Shown: positions 1 through 6,847 of the stretch, in pieces | Position numbering within the stretch: position 1 is the first letter of the stretch | Layout of the letters: each line of letters begins with the position of its first letter | From: Kiritimatiellota bacterium | GTDB lineage: Bacteria > Verrucomicrobiota > Kiritimatiellia > JAAZAB01 | Direction: 5' to 3' | Length of the DNA: 10,000 bases | Assembly: GCA_008636095.1 (NCBI GenBank) | Contig: VSJD01000181.1 | Span: 1 to 10,000, forward strand | Position numbers and translations under genes: made by a program | The notes under the pieces: model-generated | What the model saw: the letters and a program-made list of their open reading frames with translations, nothing else | Told to the model about the DNA's origin: nothing | The model's database searches: none

Positions 1-176
1 GCGTGAAATATCCGCCCTACGGGCTTCGACTCCGGCCTTACGGGCCTGCGCTCAGGATTACGCCCGAGTTAGCCTTGAGCAAGGGGCAAAGCACCGCGTC
101 GAAACCTGTCAGAACGCAAATTGCGCTCTGTCAGGCGCATAAGAACAAGAACGCCGTTCTTGTGAAATATGCGGGC
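1..176. repeat. Hairpin-rich dispersed repeat, copy 1 (probably cut by window edge)
   Basis: No gene is supported here. The stretch contains CTTCGACT at 24-31, GGCC arms at 34-37 and 43-46, a CTTGAGCAAG block near 73-82, an imperfect stem-loop at about 105-135 (CCTGTCAG against CTGTCAGG, with inner CGCAA/TTGCG) and a perfect 8-bp hairpin at 145-163 (ACAAGAAC, loop GCC, GTTCTTGT). The string GTGAAATAT occurs near both ends (3-11 and 162-170). The same block order (CTTCGACT, CGGCCT, GCTCAGG, CCTTGAGCAAG, GCGTCGAAA, then hairpins) recurs at 4944-5107, which shows this is a repeated element rather than unique DNA. The right-hand CTTCGACT arm that is intact in the other copy is degenerate here. 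Confidence 0.6.
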
Positions 177-381
177 TAAACCATAACAGAAGTTCCAGCC
201 TGTGCAATCCCAAAATCCGGAACATCCCAAAATCAGGCAACTTTTGTGCTTGAGTAGCGCCGTGGACTTGCCCATAGTAACGGTGTTTTCCAATTTCAAT
301 TTCTGAAAAGTGTAAAATGTACATCGGATAGTGGGATGAAAAACGAACCATGTATTAACGGGCATGCTCAGGGAGTTTATT
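177..381. other. Gene-free leader region upstream of rpmB
   Basis: No convincing ORF on either strand; the ORFs that cross it lack family resemblance and the longest runs antisense into rpmB. An 11-bp direct repeat ATCCCAAAATC occurs at 207-217 and 224-234. A possible -10 box TAAAAT lies at 313-318, but I find no good -35 at the right distance, so the rpmB promoter is not placed. The ribosome binding site GGGAG at 371-375 sits 6 bases before the rpmB start. Confidence 0.35.
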
Positions 382-609
382 ATGGCACGCGTTTGTGATA
401 TTTGTGGTAAGGGCTTGCGTACGGGCAATATTATTACCCGGCGCGGGTTGCCGAAGGCCAAGGGCGGAATCGGCCTGCACACGACCGGTATTACCCGCCG
501 CCGCTTTTTACCCAATCTTCAGAAAATCCGGGTAATGGAGAACGGTGGAATTGCCGTCCGTAAAGTTTGTACCGCCTGCATCAAGTCCGGCAAAGTGGCC
601 AAGGCCTGA
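382..609 (+). CDS. rpmB: Large ribosomal subunit protein bL28, zinc-binding form
   Basis: Encodes a 75-residue bL28, a structural protein of the 50S subunit. The protein begins MARVCDICGKG and carries two CxxC pairs, C5/C8 and C63/C66, the zinc-ribbon (C+) version of the family. The RRRFLPNLQKIRV segment in the middle and the CTACIKSGKVAKA end are typical of bL28. The loop between the first Cys pair and RRRFLPNLQK is longer than in the shortest bL28 proteins. The ATG at 382 is chosen because GGGAG lies 6 bases upstream and family members start at this residue; the in-frame ATG at 364 would only add MLREFI. It stands alone, with no ribosomal neighbour, which is common for rpmB outside the rpmB-rpmG pairing. 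Confidence 0.95.
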   Translation: MARVCDICGKGLRTGNIITRRGLPKAKGGIGLHTTGITRRRFLPNLQKIRVMENGGIAVRKVCTACIKSGKVAKA

Positions 610-664
610 TGGCCAGATGACAGAGGGCGGACGGATGACCCCTCCGCGTCTAATCCAATATAAG

Positions 665-762
665 CCTGCCGCCCATAGTCCACAGCCTACGCACAATAAT
701 ACCCTTAACGCCGTCAAGGTGCAACCACGGCAGGATTTTTCGCCAGACCATTTTTGCCTGGC
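665..762 (+). promoter_or_regulatory. Nested inverted repeats before the metal permease (possible structured leader or operator)
   Basis: In the 202-base gap between rpmB and the permease, CCTGCCG (665-671) is perfectly complementary to CGGCAGG (728-734), and the right arm is followed at once by A and T5 (735-740). Inside this pair lies a near-perfect 17-bp palindrome, CCTTAACGCCGTCAAGG (703-719, one mismatched pair). A further stem GCCAG/CTGGC (742-746 and 758-762) follows the T-run. Three readings are possible: a weak rpmB terminator, an attenuator or metal-sensing leader for the permease, or a repressor operator at 703-719. The long enclosed loop (56 bases) makes a plain terminator less likely. 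No recognised riboswitch core was identified. The function is inference. Confidence 0.3.
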
Positions 763-811
763 TCCCGGCTGGGGACCGTGGAATCCCTGGCCGATGCTCG
801 GGTAGGCAGTT

Positions 812-1849
812 ATGTGGCAACAAATCATCTGGGTTTTACTATTAGCCATCTGGGGCACTCTGTGCGAGATGGCGCCCTACCTGCTGTTCGGGTTCCTGGT
901 GGCCGGTCTGCTCTCGGTATTCATCAGTCCGGAAATGGTGGAACGGCATCTGGGCGGGCGAGGGATGTGGCCGGTCGTTAAAGCGTCGCTCCTGGGCGTA
1001 CCCTTGCCGCTGTGCTCCTGTGGCGTAATTCCCGTGGCCGCTTCCCTGCGCCGGCATGGGGCCAGCCGCGGTGCCACGACGGCCTTCCTTTTGTCAACGC
1101 CGCAAACGGGGGTTGACAGCATTGTGGTCACCTACAGCCTCATGGGCGGATTATTTGCGTTCATTCGGCCAGTGGTCGCCTTTATTACGGGACTGGTGGG
1201 AGGCTGGCTTGTGGATGCCCTGGCTGGTCAGGATTGCGGCAATACTGCGGGCGCGAATCCGCCGGCCCCCTGCGCGGGTGAGTGTTGTGCGTTGTCTGCA
1301 CGCCGGCAAAACCGGTTGACCCGGGCTTTGAGCTACGGGTTTGTGACTATGCCCCGGGATATCGGCAAGGCGCTGATGGTGGGGTTGATCATTTCCGGGG
1401 TCATTTCCGCGTTTGTACCGGATGATTTTTTTGCCGGTGTATTCGGGACGGGGATTGGCGGTATGCTGATCATGATGGCCGTTGGTATTCCGTTGTATGT
1501 GTGCGCAACCGGCTCGGTGCCGGTTGCCGCCGCACTCATGCTGAAAGGCGTTTCGCCGGGTGCGGCGCTGGTTTTCCTGATGACCGGTCCGGCCACCAAT
1601 GCGGCGACGTTGGCCATCATCTGGAAAGTCCTGGGGAAGAAGACGCTCGTGATTTATCTCCTGACGTTGGCCGTGTGCGCACTGATTTGCGGCTTGCTGT
1701 TGGATTATTTTTTTCAGGTGACCGGTCTGCCCGTGCATCATCATGATGGGCATACCATGATCCCCGGGATTGTGAACAACGTCAGTGGCGTGATCCTCCT
1801 GGCGGTGCTGGCCTGGGCGTACCTGAATAAATGCAGAATTTGCGATTAG
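812..1849 (+). CDS. Permease, ArsP/SO_0444-type metal efflux transporter family
   Basis: A 345-residue integral membrane protein with roughly eight to ten hydrophobic segments, the first covering about residues 5-40. It resembles the predicted permease family PF03773, especially the SO_0444-type putative Cu/Zn exporters. The hallmark segment PLPLCSCGVIPVA has C68 and C70. A second conserved half holds C231 in IPLYVCATGSVPVA and then FLMTGPATNAATL. Between the halves is a hydrophilic loop with C142, C154, C158 and C159, and a later loop has H309-H311 and H314; such Cys/His-rich variable regions are characteristic of this subgroup and fit metal binding. The protein ends in CRIC. The start ATG at 812 has only a weak GGTAGG upstream. 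By family it would export a metal ion or metalloid across the inner membrane; the substrate cannot be read from the sequence. It lies 39 bases before the next gene in the same direction. Confidence 0.82.
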   Translation: MWQQIIWVLLLAIWGTLCEMAPYLLFGFLVAGLLSVFISPEMVERHLGGRGMWPVVKASLLGVPLPLCSCGVIPVAASLRRHGASRGATTAFLLSTPQTGVDSIVVTYSLMGGLFAFIRPVVAFITGLVGGWLVDALAGQDCGNTAGANPPAPCAGECCALSARRQNRLTRALSYGFVTMPRDIGKALMVGLIISGVISAFVPDDFFAGVFGTGIGGMLIMMAVGIPLYVCATGSVPVAAALMLKGVSPGAALVFLMTGPATNAATLAIIWKVLGKKTLVIYLLTLAVCALICGLLLDYFFQVTGLPVHHHDGHTMIPGIVNNVSGVILLAVLAWAYLNKCRICD

Positions 1850-1888
1850 TGCCTGATAACAAAGCTCGAAGATCCACGAATACAAGCC

Positions 1889-3637
1889 ATGAACCACCAG
1901 GAACTGGAACGCAAATCGTCGGCACTGACGCTCTCGGACATGGAAATCTTCGTGTTCCCGGAGCTTGCCTACAGTTTGTTGTTGGCCAACCTGATGAGCC
2001 CGCGTATTTGGCGGTGGCGCGCAGACCCTTGGTTTGCAGGCCTAGAGACCATGACGCCCTACCGGCGCATCGTCCGACTCAAGCAGTACATCATGGAGCA
2101 TTACGCCTTCAACCTGGACCTCGACACCTGGGGGCTGACAACCAAACAGCGGGAACTGAGCCGGTTTGCCGATTTTATTAATGCCGAGACCCTTACGCAA
2201 TCCAACGCGCTCTTTGGATACGAGGGGGATAAATATTATTTTGACATGGATATCCGCAAGCATTTCGGACTCGACAAGTACGCGGGAGACGTTATTCCGT
2301 ATTGGAAGACCGAAACTGTGGAGGCCATGGATGCCTTTCAGTACCGGGAGAATTATGCCGGTGGTGCCGGCGAGTGCGTGTCGCTGGCCGTGCTCTATGC
2401 GGCGGCGCTCTTCATTGTGGCGCGGATTCCGCTGAAGGACATTTTCCTAATGGCCACGCCGTTGCACTCCCAGAATTTTGTGGACGTGGGCGAAGGCGTT
2501 TTGACCAATAATCGACGACTGGTGACCAAGGCCATGTGGTTTAACGGCACCGCCCTCTCGGCCCAAGCCCGCCGTGCGTTGGAAAACGAGCGCGTGACCT
2601 TGGTGGCCCACGAGACCGGGTATGTGCACATCCTTTTTCCGGAAGCCACCATTCAGCCTCAAGCATATGCCGATTTTACCGAGCGCCTGCGCCGGTTCCT
2701 GCAGATCGGCCTGACGGATGAGATGCTGGGCAACTACATTCGCCACCGCCGCGATATCCAGAAATGCTTCCAAATCCGTTATCCCATCCATGGCGTGGAC
2801 CATTATATCGGCGCCGAGCGCGCCTTTGCGTTCGAGCAGGGCAGTTCGTTTAAGGTCACCGATGCGACCCGGAACAAATTGCTGTCTGAAATAGAAGTGG
2901 AATACTTTTCGCGTGAGCTTGTGCCAAACGGCATTGTGCTTAACGACTTGGAAGACTATCTTCGCACCCATCGGGTGAATTTGAACAATGCCGCCGATGT
3001 GGAGGCCCTGCGGAAGCAGTTTTCCTGCGGCTGTCTGAATGCCGCCGTGGCGATTGAGGGCCTGATTCGTTTCTGCCGGACGGTTCCCCGGATTCCGGAT
3101 ATCCGGGGAAAAACCGTGCGCTCGGACCCCTCGCCTTTAGCAATTACCCTTGATATGGATCGTCAGGCCTTGATTGCCCGGTTGGAAGCGATCCGTCCGA
3201 AAAACGCGGTGGCGAACCTGGCTTTCTATGCCTACCGCGATCTTGCCCGCACGGAACCGGAGCCGTTTCTGCTGGCGGCCCTGGAGCGCAATCCCGTCTC
3301 GATCGCCGGCACTGCCACGCTGACGGAAGAACAAGTGCTTAAGCGTGTGGTGGACATGCCCAATGAATCAATTTATGACGGGCCCGGCCGGCTGGCCCAG
3401 CCCGATGAAGTTTGGAATTACGGTCGTGGCGATGGTGTGGAACGGGCGATCCTGCTGGCGAACATTCTGCATGCGCGTGTACCGGAAAAGAAGATCGCGA
3501 TCGAGGTCGCGCCCACGGCCGCCAGGCTAATCATGGATGGCCGGGAGGCGGAATTCAAATCCTCCAAGCAGTTAAAGCAACAGGTCTGGCCTTTGGCCCC
3601 CGATCCGCGCGTAAGCGCGCAGATCGGGAATGGCTGA
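1889..3637 (+). CDS. Transglutaminase-like domain protein with a degenerate second copy
   Basis: A 582-residue protein with no signal peptide or clear membrane segment. Residues about 130-260 look like a transglutaminase-like (papain-fold) domain: GGAGECVSLAVLYAAALF puts the nucleophile at C163, and PLHSQNFVDV supplies H193; the acidic partner could be D199 or a nearby residue. Near the C-terminus, residues about 480-560 contain YGRGDGVERAILLANIL, which lines up with the first site but has G516 in place of the cysteine, suggesting an inactive duplicate domain. A middle region contains a CGC motif (C380, C382). The start at 1889 has no clear ribosome binding site, so it could depend on the permease gene 39 bases upstream. 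The final codons lie in a strong hairpin (3599-3628), so the extreme C-terminus may come from a repeat. The substrate and biological role are unknown; bacterial relatives include proteases and amidases. Confidence 0.7.
   Translation: MNHQELERKSSALTLSDMEIFVFPELAYSLLLANLMSPRIWRWRADPWFAGLETMTPYRRIVRLKQYIMEHYAFNLDLDTWGLTTKQRELSRFADFINAETLTQSNALFGYEGDKYYFDMDIRKHFGLDKYAGDVIPYWKTETVEAMDAFQYRENYAGGAGECVSLAVLYAAALFIVARIPLKDIFLMATPLHSQNFVDVGEGVLTNNRRLVTKAMWFNGTALSAQARRALENERVTLVAHETGYVHILFPEATIQPQAYADFTERLRRFLQIGLTDEMLGNYIRHRRDIQKCFQIRYPIHGVDHYIGAERAFAFEQGSSFKVTDATRNKLLSEIEVEYFSRELVPNGIVLNDLEDYLRTHRVNLNNAADVEALRKQFSCGCLNAAVAIEGLIRFCRTVPRIPDIRGKTVRSDPSPLAITLDMDRQALIARLEAIRPKNAVANLAFYAYRDLARTEPEPFLLAALERNPVSIAGTATLTEEQVLKRVVDMPNESIYDGPGRLAQPDEVWNYGRGDGVERAILLANILHARVPEKKIAIEVAPTAARLIMDGREAEFKSSKQLKQQVWPLAPDPRVSAQIGNG
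3599..3628. repeat. Palindromic element overlapping the 3' end of the transglutaminase-like gene
   Basis: A long stem: CCCGATC (3599-3605), one mismatch, GCGCG (3607-3611), loop TAAG, CGCGC (3616-3620), mismatch partner, GATCGGG (3622-3628). That is 12 paired bases around one mismatch. It falls within the last codons of the gene, whose stop is at 3635-3637. The outer CCCGAT/ATCGGG arms match those of the hairpin at 5055-5080, suggesting members of one repeat family. No T-run follows, so it is not a classic terminator. Confidence 0.6.
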
Positions 3638-3812
3638 TGGTTTATGGTGAATGGTTAATGCGGCACAGACAAAGTCCGCTTGAACTTGGAGCGAAAGACC
3701 GTAGCTCGCGATCAATCAAGACCCACTTGAGCTTGCATTGCCAATCAAGGTTGCGTGGTCTTGCGGTAAAACTCTGTGTGGCTCAATTCATGAACCATCG
3801 ACCATTAACCAT
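3637..3812. repeat. Inverted pair of ATGGTTA-type heptad arrays
   Basis: The left array at 3637-3660 reads ATGGTTT, ATGGTGA, ATGGTTA, ATG. The right array at 3792-3812 is GAACCAT, CGACCAT, TAACCAT, which on the minus strand reads ATGGTTA, ATGGTCG, ATGGTTC. The 11-mer AATGGTTAATG (3650-3660) is exactly inverted at 3803-3813. Just inside lie CACAGA (3664-3669) and TCTGTG (3773-3778), also inverted. Further possible stems in the middle are AAGACCCAC/GTGGTCTT (3718-3726 and 3754-3761, one bulge) and CTTGA/TCAAG. A lone related unit, CAACCAT, lies at 3864-3870. The whole 273-base gap 3638-3910 has no supported gene. Confidence 0.5.
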
Positions 3813-3910
3813 TATCCGTGCGGATTTTAGGCTTGCCTGTCCAACCGCAATGTTTATGATCATCAACCATAACTGATCGAGAATCCCTGTTACACGGCCG
3901 GAGGTGCTTC

Positions 3911-4699
3911 ATGGCGAAAATTGGTATTATCGGCGGATCGGGCATTGACGATAATCTGCATCTGACCCAGGTGAACCGGAGCAAACTGCATACGCCCTAC
4001 GGCGCCACGTCGGATCTGGTGATCACGGGGAAGTTACAAGGGATGGATATCGTTGCCCTGCCGCGCCACGGCGCCGATCACCGAATCATGCCGTCGCTGG
4101 TCAATTTCCGGGCGAATATCTGGGCCTTCCGGGAACTTGGGGTTACCCACGTCATTGCCACAACTGCCTGCGGCAGTCTGCGCGAGGAAATCGAACCCGG
4201 CCACCTGGTGTTCATTGACCAGTTCATTGACCGCACCACCCGCCGCGCCCAGACATTTTACGAGGGGATGACCGTCTGCCATATCCCGATGGCCGAGCCG
4301 TTCTGTCCCCAACTCCGCAAGCTGTTTTCGAAAGTCGCCACCGAACTCAAGATACCCCACCATGATCGGGGCACGGTGGTGACCATCGAGGGCCCCCGTT
4401 TTTCGACCAAGGCCGAAAGCCGGATGTTCCAGATGTGGGGCGGTGATGTGATCAACATGAGCACGGTGCCGGAGGTGGTCCTGGCCCGGGAAGCCGGCCT
4501 CTGCTATGCGGTCATTGCCATGAGCACGGATTACGATTGCTGGCATGAATCGAAGGAATCGGTCACCTTTGAGCTGATCCTGAAGACGATGGCAACCAAC
4601 GCGGCAAATGTGCTCCGGATGTTTCCGGGAGTGATTCGCGGGATCCAGGATGCCGGCCCCTGCGATTGCCGGAAAGGGTGTAACGTCAACAGCCTGTGA
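3911..4699 (+). CDS. mtnP: S-methyl-5'-thioadenosine phosphorylase type enzyme (PNP/MTAP family)
   Basis: A 262-residue cytosolic purine nucleoside phosphorylase of the MTAP subfamily. It would split 5'-methylthioadenosine with phosphate to adenine and 5-methylthioribose-1-phosphate, for methionine salvage. The N-terminal [10 protein letters not shown] is the phosphate-binding loop (G8-G11). PRHG at 51-54 and the following [15 protein letters not shown] are family signatures, as is [15 protein letters not shown] (from N182). The STDYDCW segment places D207 and D209 where MTAPs contact the adenine amino group, which favours adenine nucleosides over guanine or hypoxanthine ones. The C-terminus has C251-D-C253 plus C257, a CxC arrangement also reported in thermostable archaeal MTAPs. 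GGAGGTG (3900-3906) lies 4 bases before the ATG. No mtnA or other salvage gene is adjacent, so a broader MTI/MTA or purine role cannot be excluded. Confidence 0.9.
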   Translation: MAKIGIIGGSGIDDNLHLTQVNRSKLHTPYGATSDLVITGKLQGMDIVALPRHGADHRIMPSLVNFRANIWAFRELGVTHVIATTACGSLREEIEPGHLVFIDQFIDRTTRRAQTFYEGMTVCHIPMAEPFCPQLRKLFSKVATELKIPHHDRGTVVTIEGPRFSTKAESRMFQMWGGDVINMSTVPEVVLAREAGLCYAVIAMSTDYDCWHESKESVTFELILKTMATNAANVLRMFPGVIRGIQDAGPCDCRKGCNVNSL

Positions 4700-4716
4700 A
4701 GCTGAGGTGCCTGGAT

Positions 4717-4941
4717 ATGCCGATTTATGAATATGAGTGCGGGGAATGCCGGAAAAAGTTCGAGCATCTTCAGCGCCGGCTGGGGGATGTGCCGACGCAA
4801 TGTCCGCATTGCGCCGGCAGGAAGCTGAAGAAAGTGTTATCGGGTTTTAGCGTATCGGTGCCTAGCGGGGGACATCAGCACGAGCCCTCGGCCGCCTGCG
4901 CATCATGTTCCCACGGGAGCTGTCCACACAGCGGCCATTAG
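4717..4941 (+). CDS. FmdB-type zinc ribbon protein with Cys/His-rich tail
   Basis: A 74-residue protein beginning MPIYEYECGEC, the signature of the FmdB/CxxC_CxxC_SSSS zinc-ribbon family. Two CxxC knuckles, C8/C11 and C29/C32, form the predicted zinc site, followed by KLKKVLSGF, the usual family continuation. The tail is low complexity and rich in likely metal ligands: H53, H55, C61, C64, H66, C69, H71 and H74. The ATG at 4717 is preferred over an upstream in-frame GTG (4696) because GAGGTG (4704-4709) is 7 bases away and family members start with MPxYEY. It starts 17 bases after the mtnP stop, so the two are probably co-transcribed. FmdB proteins were named as putative regulators of formamidase or methylamine operons, but their function is generally unproven. 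Confidence 0.87.
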   Translation: MPIYEYECGECRKKFEHLQRRLGDVPTQCPHCAGRKLKKVLSGFSVSVPSGGHQHEPSAACASCSHGSCPHSGH

Positions 4942-4943
4942 CC

Positions 4944-5107
4944 TGAATGATTATGAATCATTCACCCTGCGGACTTCGACTACGGCCTGATGACAGGCCT
5001 TCGCTCAGGGCTAACCTTGAGCAAGCCCTGAGTGGAGTCGAAGGGCGCGTCGAAATCCCGATACGCTTTGCGATCGGGATGACTATGAATGAAAACGAAG
5101 TTTTCAT
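4944..5107. repeat. Four-hairpin dispersed repeat, copy 2
   Basis: Four successive perfect or nested palindromes fill the gap before recN. TGAATGAT/ATCATTCA (4944-4951 and 4957-4964) has a 5-base loop. A nested unit follows, with outer arms CTTCGACT (4974-4981) and AGTCGAAG (5036-5043), an inner GGCCTG/CAGGCC pair (about 4984-4999), and CTCAGGGCT (5004-5012) with AGCCCTGAG (5024-5032). Then come ATCCCGAT/ATCGGGAT (5055-5062 and 5073-5080) and ATGAAAAC/GTTTTCAT (5089-5096 and 5100-5107, loop GAA). The block order matches the element at 1-176. It ends 18 bases before the recN start, so it probably lies in the recN leader transcript. Confidence 0.7.
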
Positions 5108-5125
5108 GAATGAGTCAGGTTAGCA

Positions 5126-6847
5126 ATGCTCCAATCCCTCCAGATCAAAAACCTGGCCTTAGTTGATACCCTCAATGTGGAGTTCGAGTCCGGATTGAAT
5201 GTGATTACCGGGGAGACGGGGGCAGGCAAGTCCATGATCGTTGGCGCCCTGAATCTGCTCCTGGGCGAACGTGCCGATAAAACTCTCCTGCGCACCGGTG
5301 CAGACCAGTGCGTCGTTGAGGCTGTATTCCAGATGGCCCGGCCGGACGAACTCCATGCGCTACTGCAGGCAAGCGGAATCGAGTGTGGCGCCGAGGATCG
5401 GCTCATTGTTAAACGCGCGTTTACCGCTTCCGGGGCCGGCCGGCAATTCGTCAATAACAGTCCTGTAACGCTCCAGGTGTTGAAACGCATCGGCGAACTG
5501 CTGGTGGATATGCACGGGCCCCACGACCACCAATCCTTGCTGAGTGCCGATTTCCAATTGAATGTCCTGGATGCCTTTGGCCGCCTCGAAAAGGAGCTTG
5601 CCGCTTACCGCGCGGAGTACGATTGCCAACAGGCCTTGCTTGCCCGACGCCAGGCGCTGACTATCGGCGAAGCGGACATTGCGCGCCAGGTTGACCTGCT
5701 CGCTTTCCAGGTCAGGGAACTGGAAGCGGCTGCCCTGCGCGAGGAAGAAGAGGCCGAGATTATCCGTGAGCAGAACGTGCTGGGCAATGCCCAGGCCATT
5801 CTGCAATGGGCCGAGGAAATTCGCCAGGTGTTGACCGAGGCCGAGGAGAGTGCCTTTAATCGACTCGCCGCGGCGCAACAAGCTCTCGATAAGCTGGCGG
5901 CGCTGGTGCCTTCCGCGGCCGGCTGGAAAAGCGAAGCGCGGACCTTGGCGGAGCAAATCCAGGACCTCTCCGCCGGTGTCGGTGCGTTGGCCCGGAACAT
6001 TGAAGGCGATCCGGGTCGCTTGCAATGGCTGGATGATCGGCTGGCGGTCTATCAGAAGCTTAAACGAAAATACGGCGCTTCGGTGGCCGATCTGTTGAAA
6101 CTGCTTGACCAAACCCGGGAGCGCCTGCGTGATCTGCAGACTCGGGACGAGCAGGTGCGAAAGCTGGATGCCGAACTTAACGCCGGACGCCAGCGGCTGG
6201 AAGCGCTGGGACAGGCGCTCCGCCGAAAGCGCGAACCGGCGGCCAAGCAGTTGGTGAAAGCCATAACCGCGGAACTCCAGGACTTGGGATTCGAGAAAGC
6301 GGCCTTTGCCATTGCGTTTAGCCCCGGCGAGCCACGCGCAGACGGGATGGATACTCTGGACTTTACCTTTGCGCCCAATCCGGGCGAGCCCCAGCGCCCT
6401 TTGCGGGCTATTGCGTCCAGCGGGGAAATGTCGCGCGTCATGCTGGCGGTCAAGACCGTACTGGCGGAGCATGACCGTATTCCTGTTCTTATCTTTGATG
6501 AAATTGACGTTAATATCGGCGGAAAAACGGCTCGCCGCGTGGGTGAGAAACTGGCCGAGGTGGCCCGCCGTCGTCAAGTCCTCTGCATTACACATCTGCC
6601 CCAGGTGGCCGTGCACGGCAATGTCCAGTTCGCGGTTGAAAAACGGGTGCAGAACGGGCGTACGGTGGCGCACATTATTAAGCTTGACAGCCCAAGTCGG
6701 ATTGAGGAAATTGCGCGCATGTTGGGCGGTCGTGACACTACCCGCGTGACGCTGGATCATGCCCGCGAGCTGTTGGAAAAAGCGTCAGCCAATATCGTTT
6801 TGAAGGCTGTTGAAGCAAGACCCCAAAGAAAGGAATCAGGATCATGA
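5126..6847 (+). CDS. recN: DNA repair ATPase RecN
   Basis: A 573-residue SMC-like protein, close to the usual RecN length of about 550-570. It acts on the nucleoid in double-strand break repair, tethering DNA ends and supporting RecA. The start MLQSLQIKNLALVDTLNVEF is typical. The Walker A motif GETGAGKS spans residues 29-36. A helical, coiled-coil region rich in Glu, Ala, Leu and Arg runs from about 150 to 370, split by a short linker. The ABC signature ASSGEMSRVMLAVK begins at about residue 430, Walker B is LIFDEIDVNIGG with D458 and E459, and the D/H-loop region ITHLPQVA follows. The ATG at 5126 has only a poor AGG upstream but fits the conserved N-terminus. The stop overlaps the next gene's start (ATGA, 6844-6847). 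All ATPase motifs look intact. No SOS box was recognised in the hairpin-filled leader. Confidence 0.96.
   Translation: MLQSLQIKNLALVDTLNVEFESGLNVITGETGAGKSMIVGALNLLLGERADKTLLRTGADQCVVEAVFQMARPDELHALLQASGIECGAEDRLIVKRAFTASGAGRQFVNNSPVTLQVLKRIGELLVDMHGPHDHQSLLSADFQLNVLDAFGRLEKELAAYRAEYDCQQALLARRQALTIGEADIARQVDLLAFQVRELEAAALREEEEAEIIREQNVLGNAQAILQWAEEIRQVLTEAEESAFNRLAAAQQALDKLAALVPSAAGWKSEARTLAEQIQDLSAGVGALARNIEGDPGRLQWLDDRLAVYQKLKRKYGASVADLLKLLDQTRERLRDLQTRDEQVRKLDAELNAGRQRLEALGQALRRKREPAAKQLVKAITAELQDLGFEKAAFAIAFSPGEPRADGMDTLDFTFAPNPGEPQRPLRAIASSGEMSRVMLAVKTVLAEHDRIPVLIFDEIDVNIGGKTARRVGEKLAEVARRRQVLCITHLPQVAVHGNVQFAVEKRVQNGRTVAHIIKLDSPSRIEEIARMLGGRDTTRVTLDHARELLEKASANIVLKAVEARPQRKESGS

Noticed and set aside
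207..234. ATCCCAAAATC direct repeat as regulator-binding iterons
   Set aside because: Only two copies, 17 bases apart, about 150 bases from rpmB; could be chance in AT-rich sequence.
69..515. 148-codon minus-strand open frame over the left repeat and rpmB
   Set aside because: Antisense to rpmB and running through palindromic repeat DNA; no recognisable domain.
625..650. Possible rpmB terminator, GCGGA/TCCGC stem
   Set aside because: Stem is only about 5 bp and no T-run follows; not strong enough to annotate.
1151..1897. 248-codon minus-strand open frame across the permease
   Set aside because: His/Gln/Arg-rich low-quality translation, antisense to the clear membrane protein; a shadow frame.
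3637..3880. CRISPR array suggested by repeated ATGGTTA/TAACCAT units
   Set aside because: Units are 7 bases, degenerate and arranged as inverted clusters without regular spacers; no cas gene nearby.
3638..3910. Small protein gene in the gap before mtnP
   Set aside because: The frame open here is an out-of-frame continuation from inside the transglutaminase-like gene and translates repeat DNA; no start with a good ribosome binding site and no domain.
5360..6760. 466-codon open frame on the minus strand
   Set aside because: It is wholly antisense to recN, which has intact ATPase motifs; the translation has no family resemblance and reflects codon bias of the real gene.
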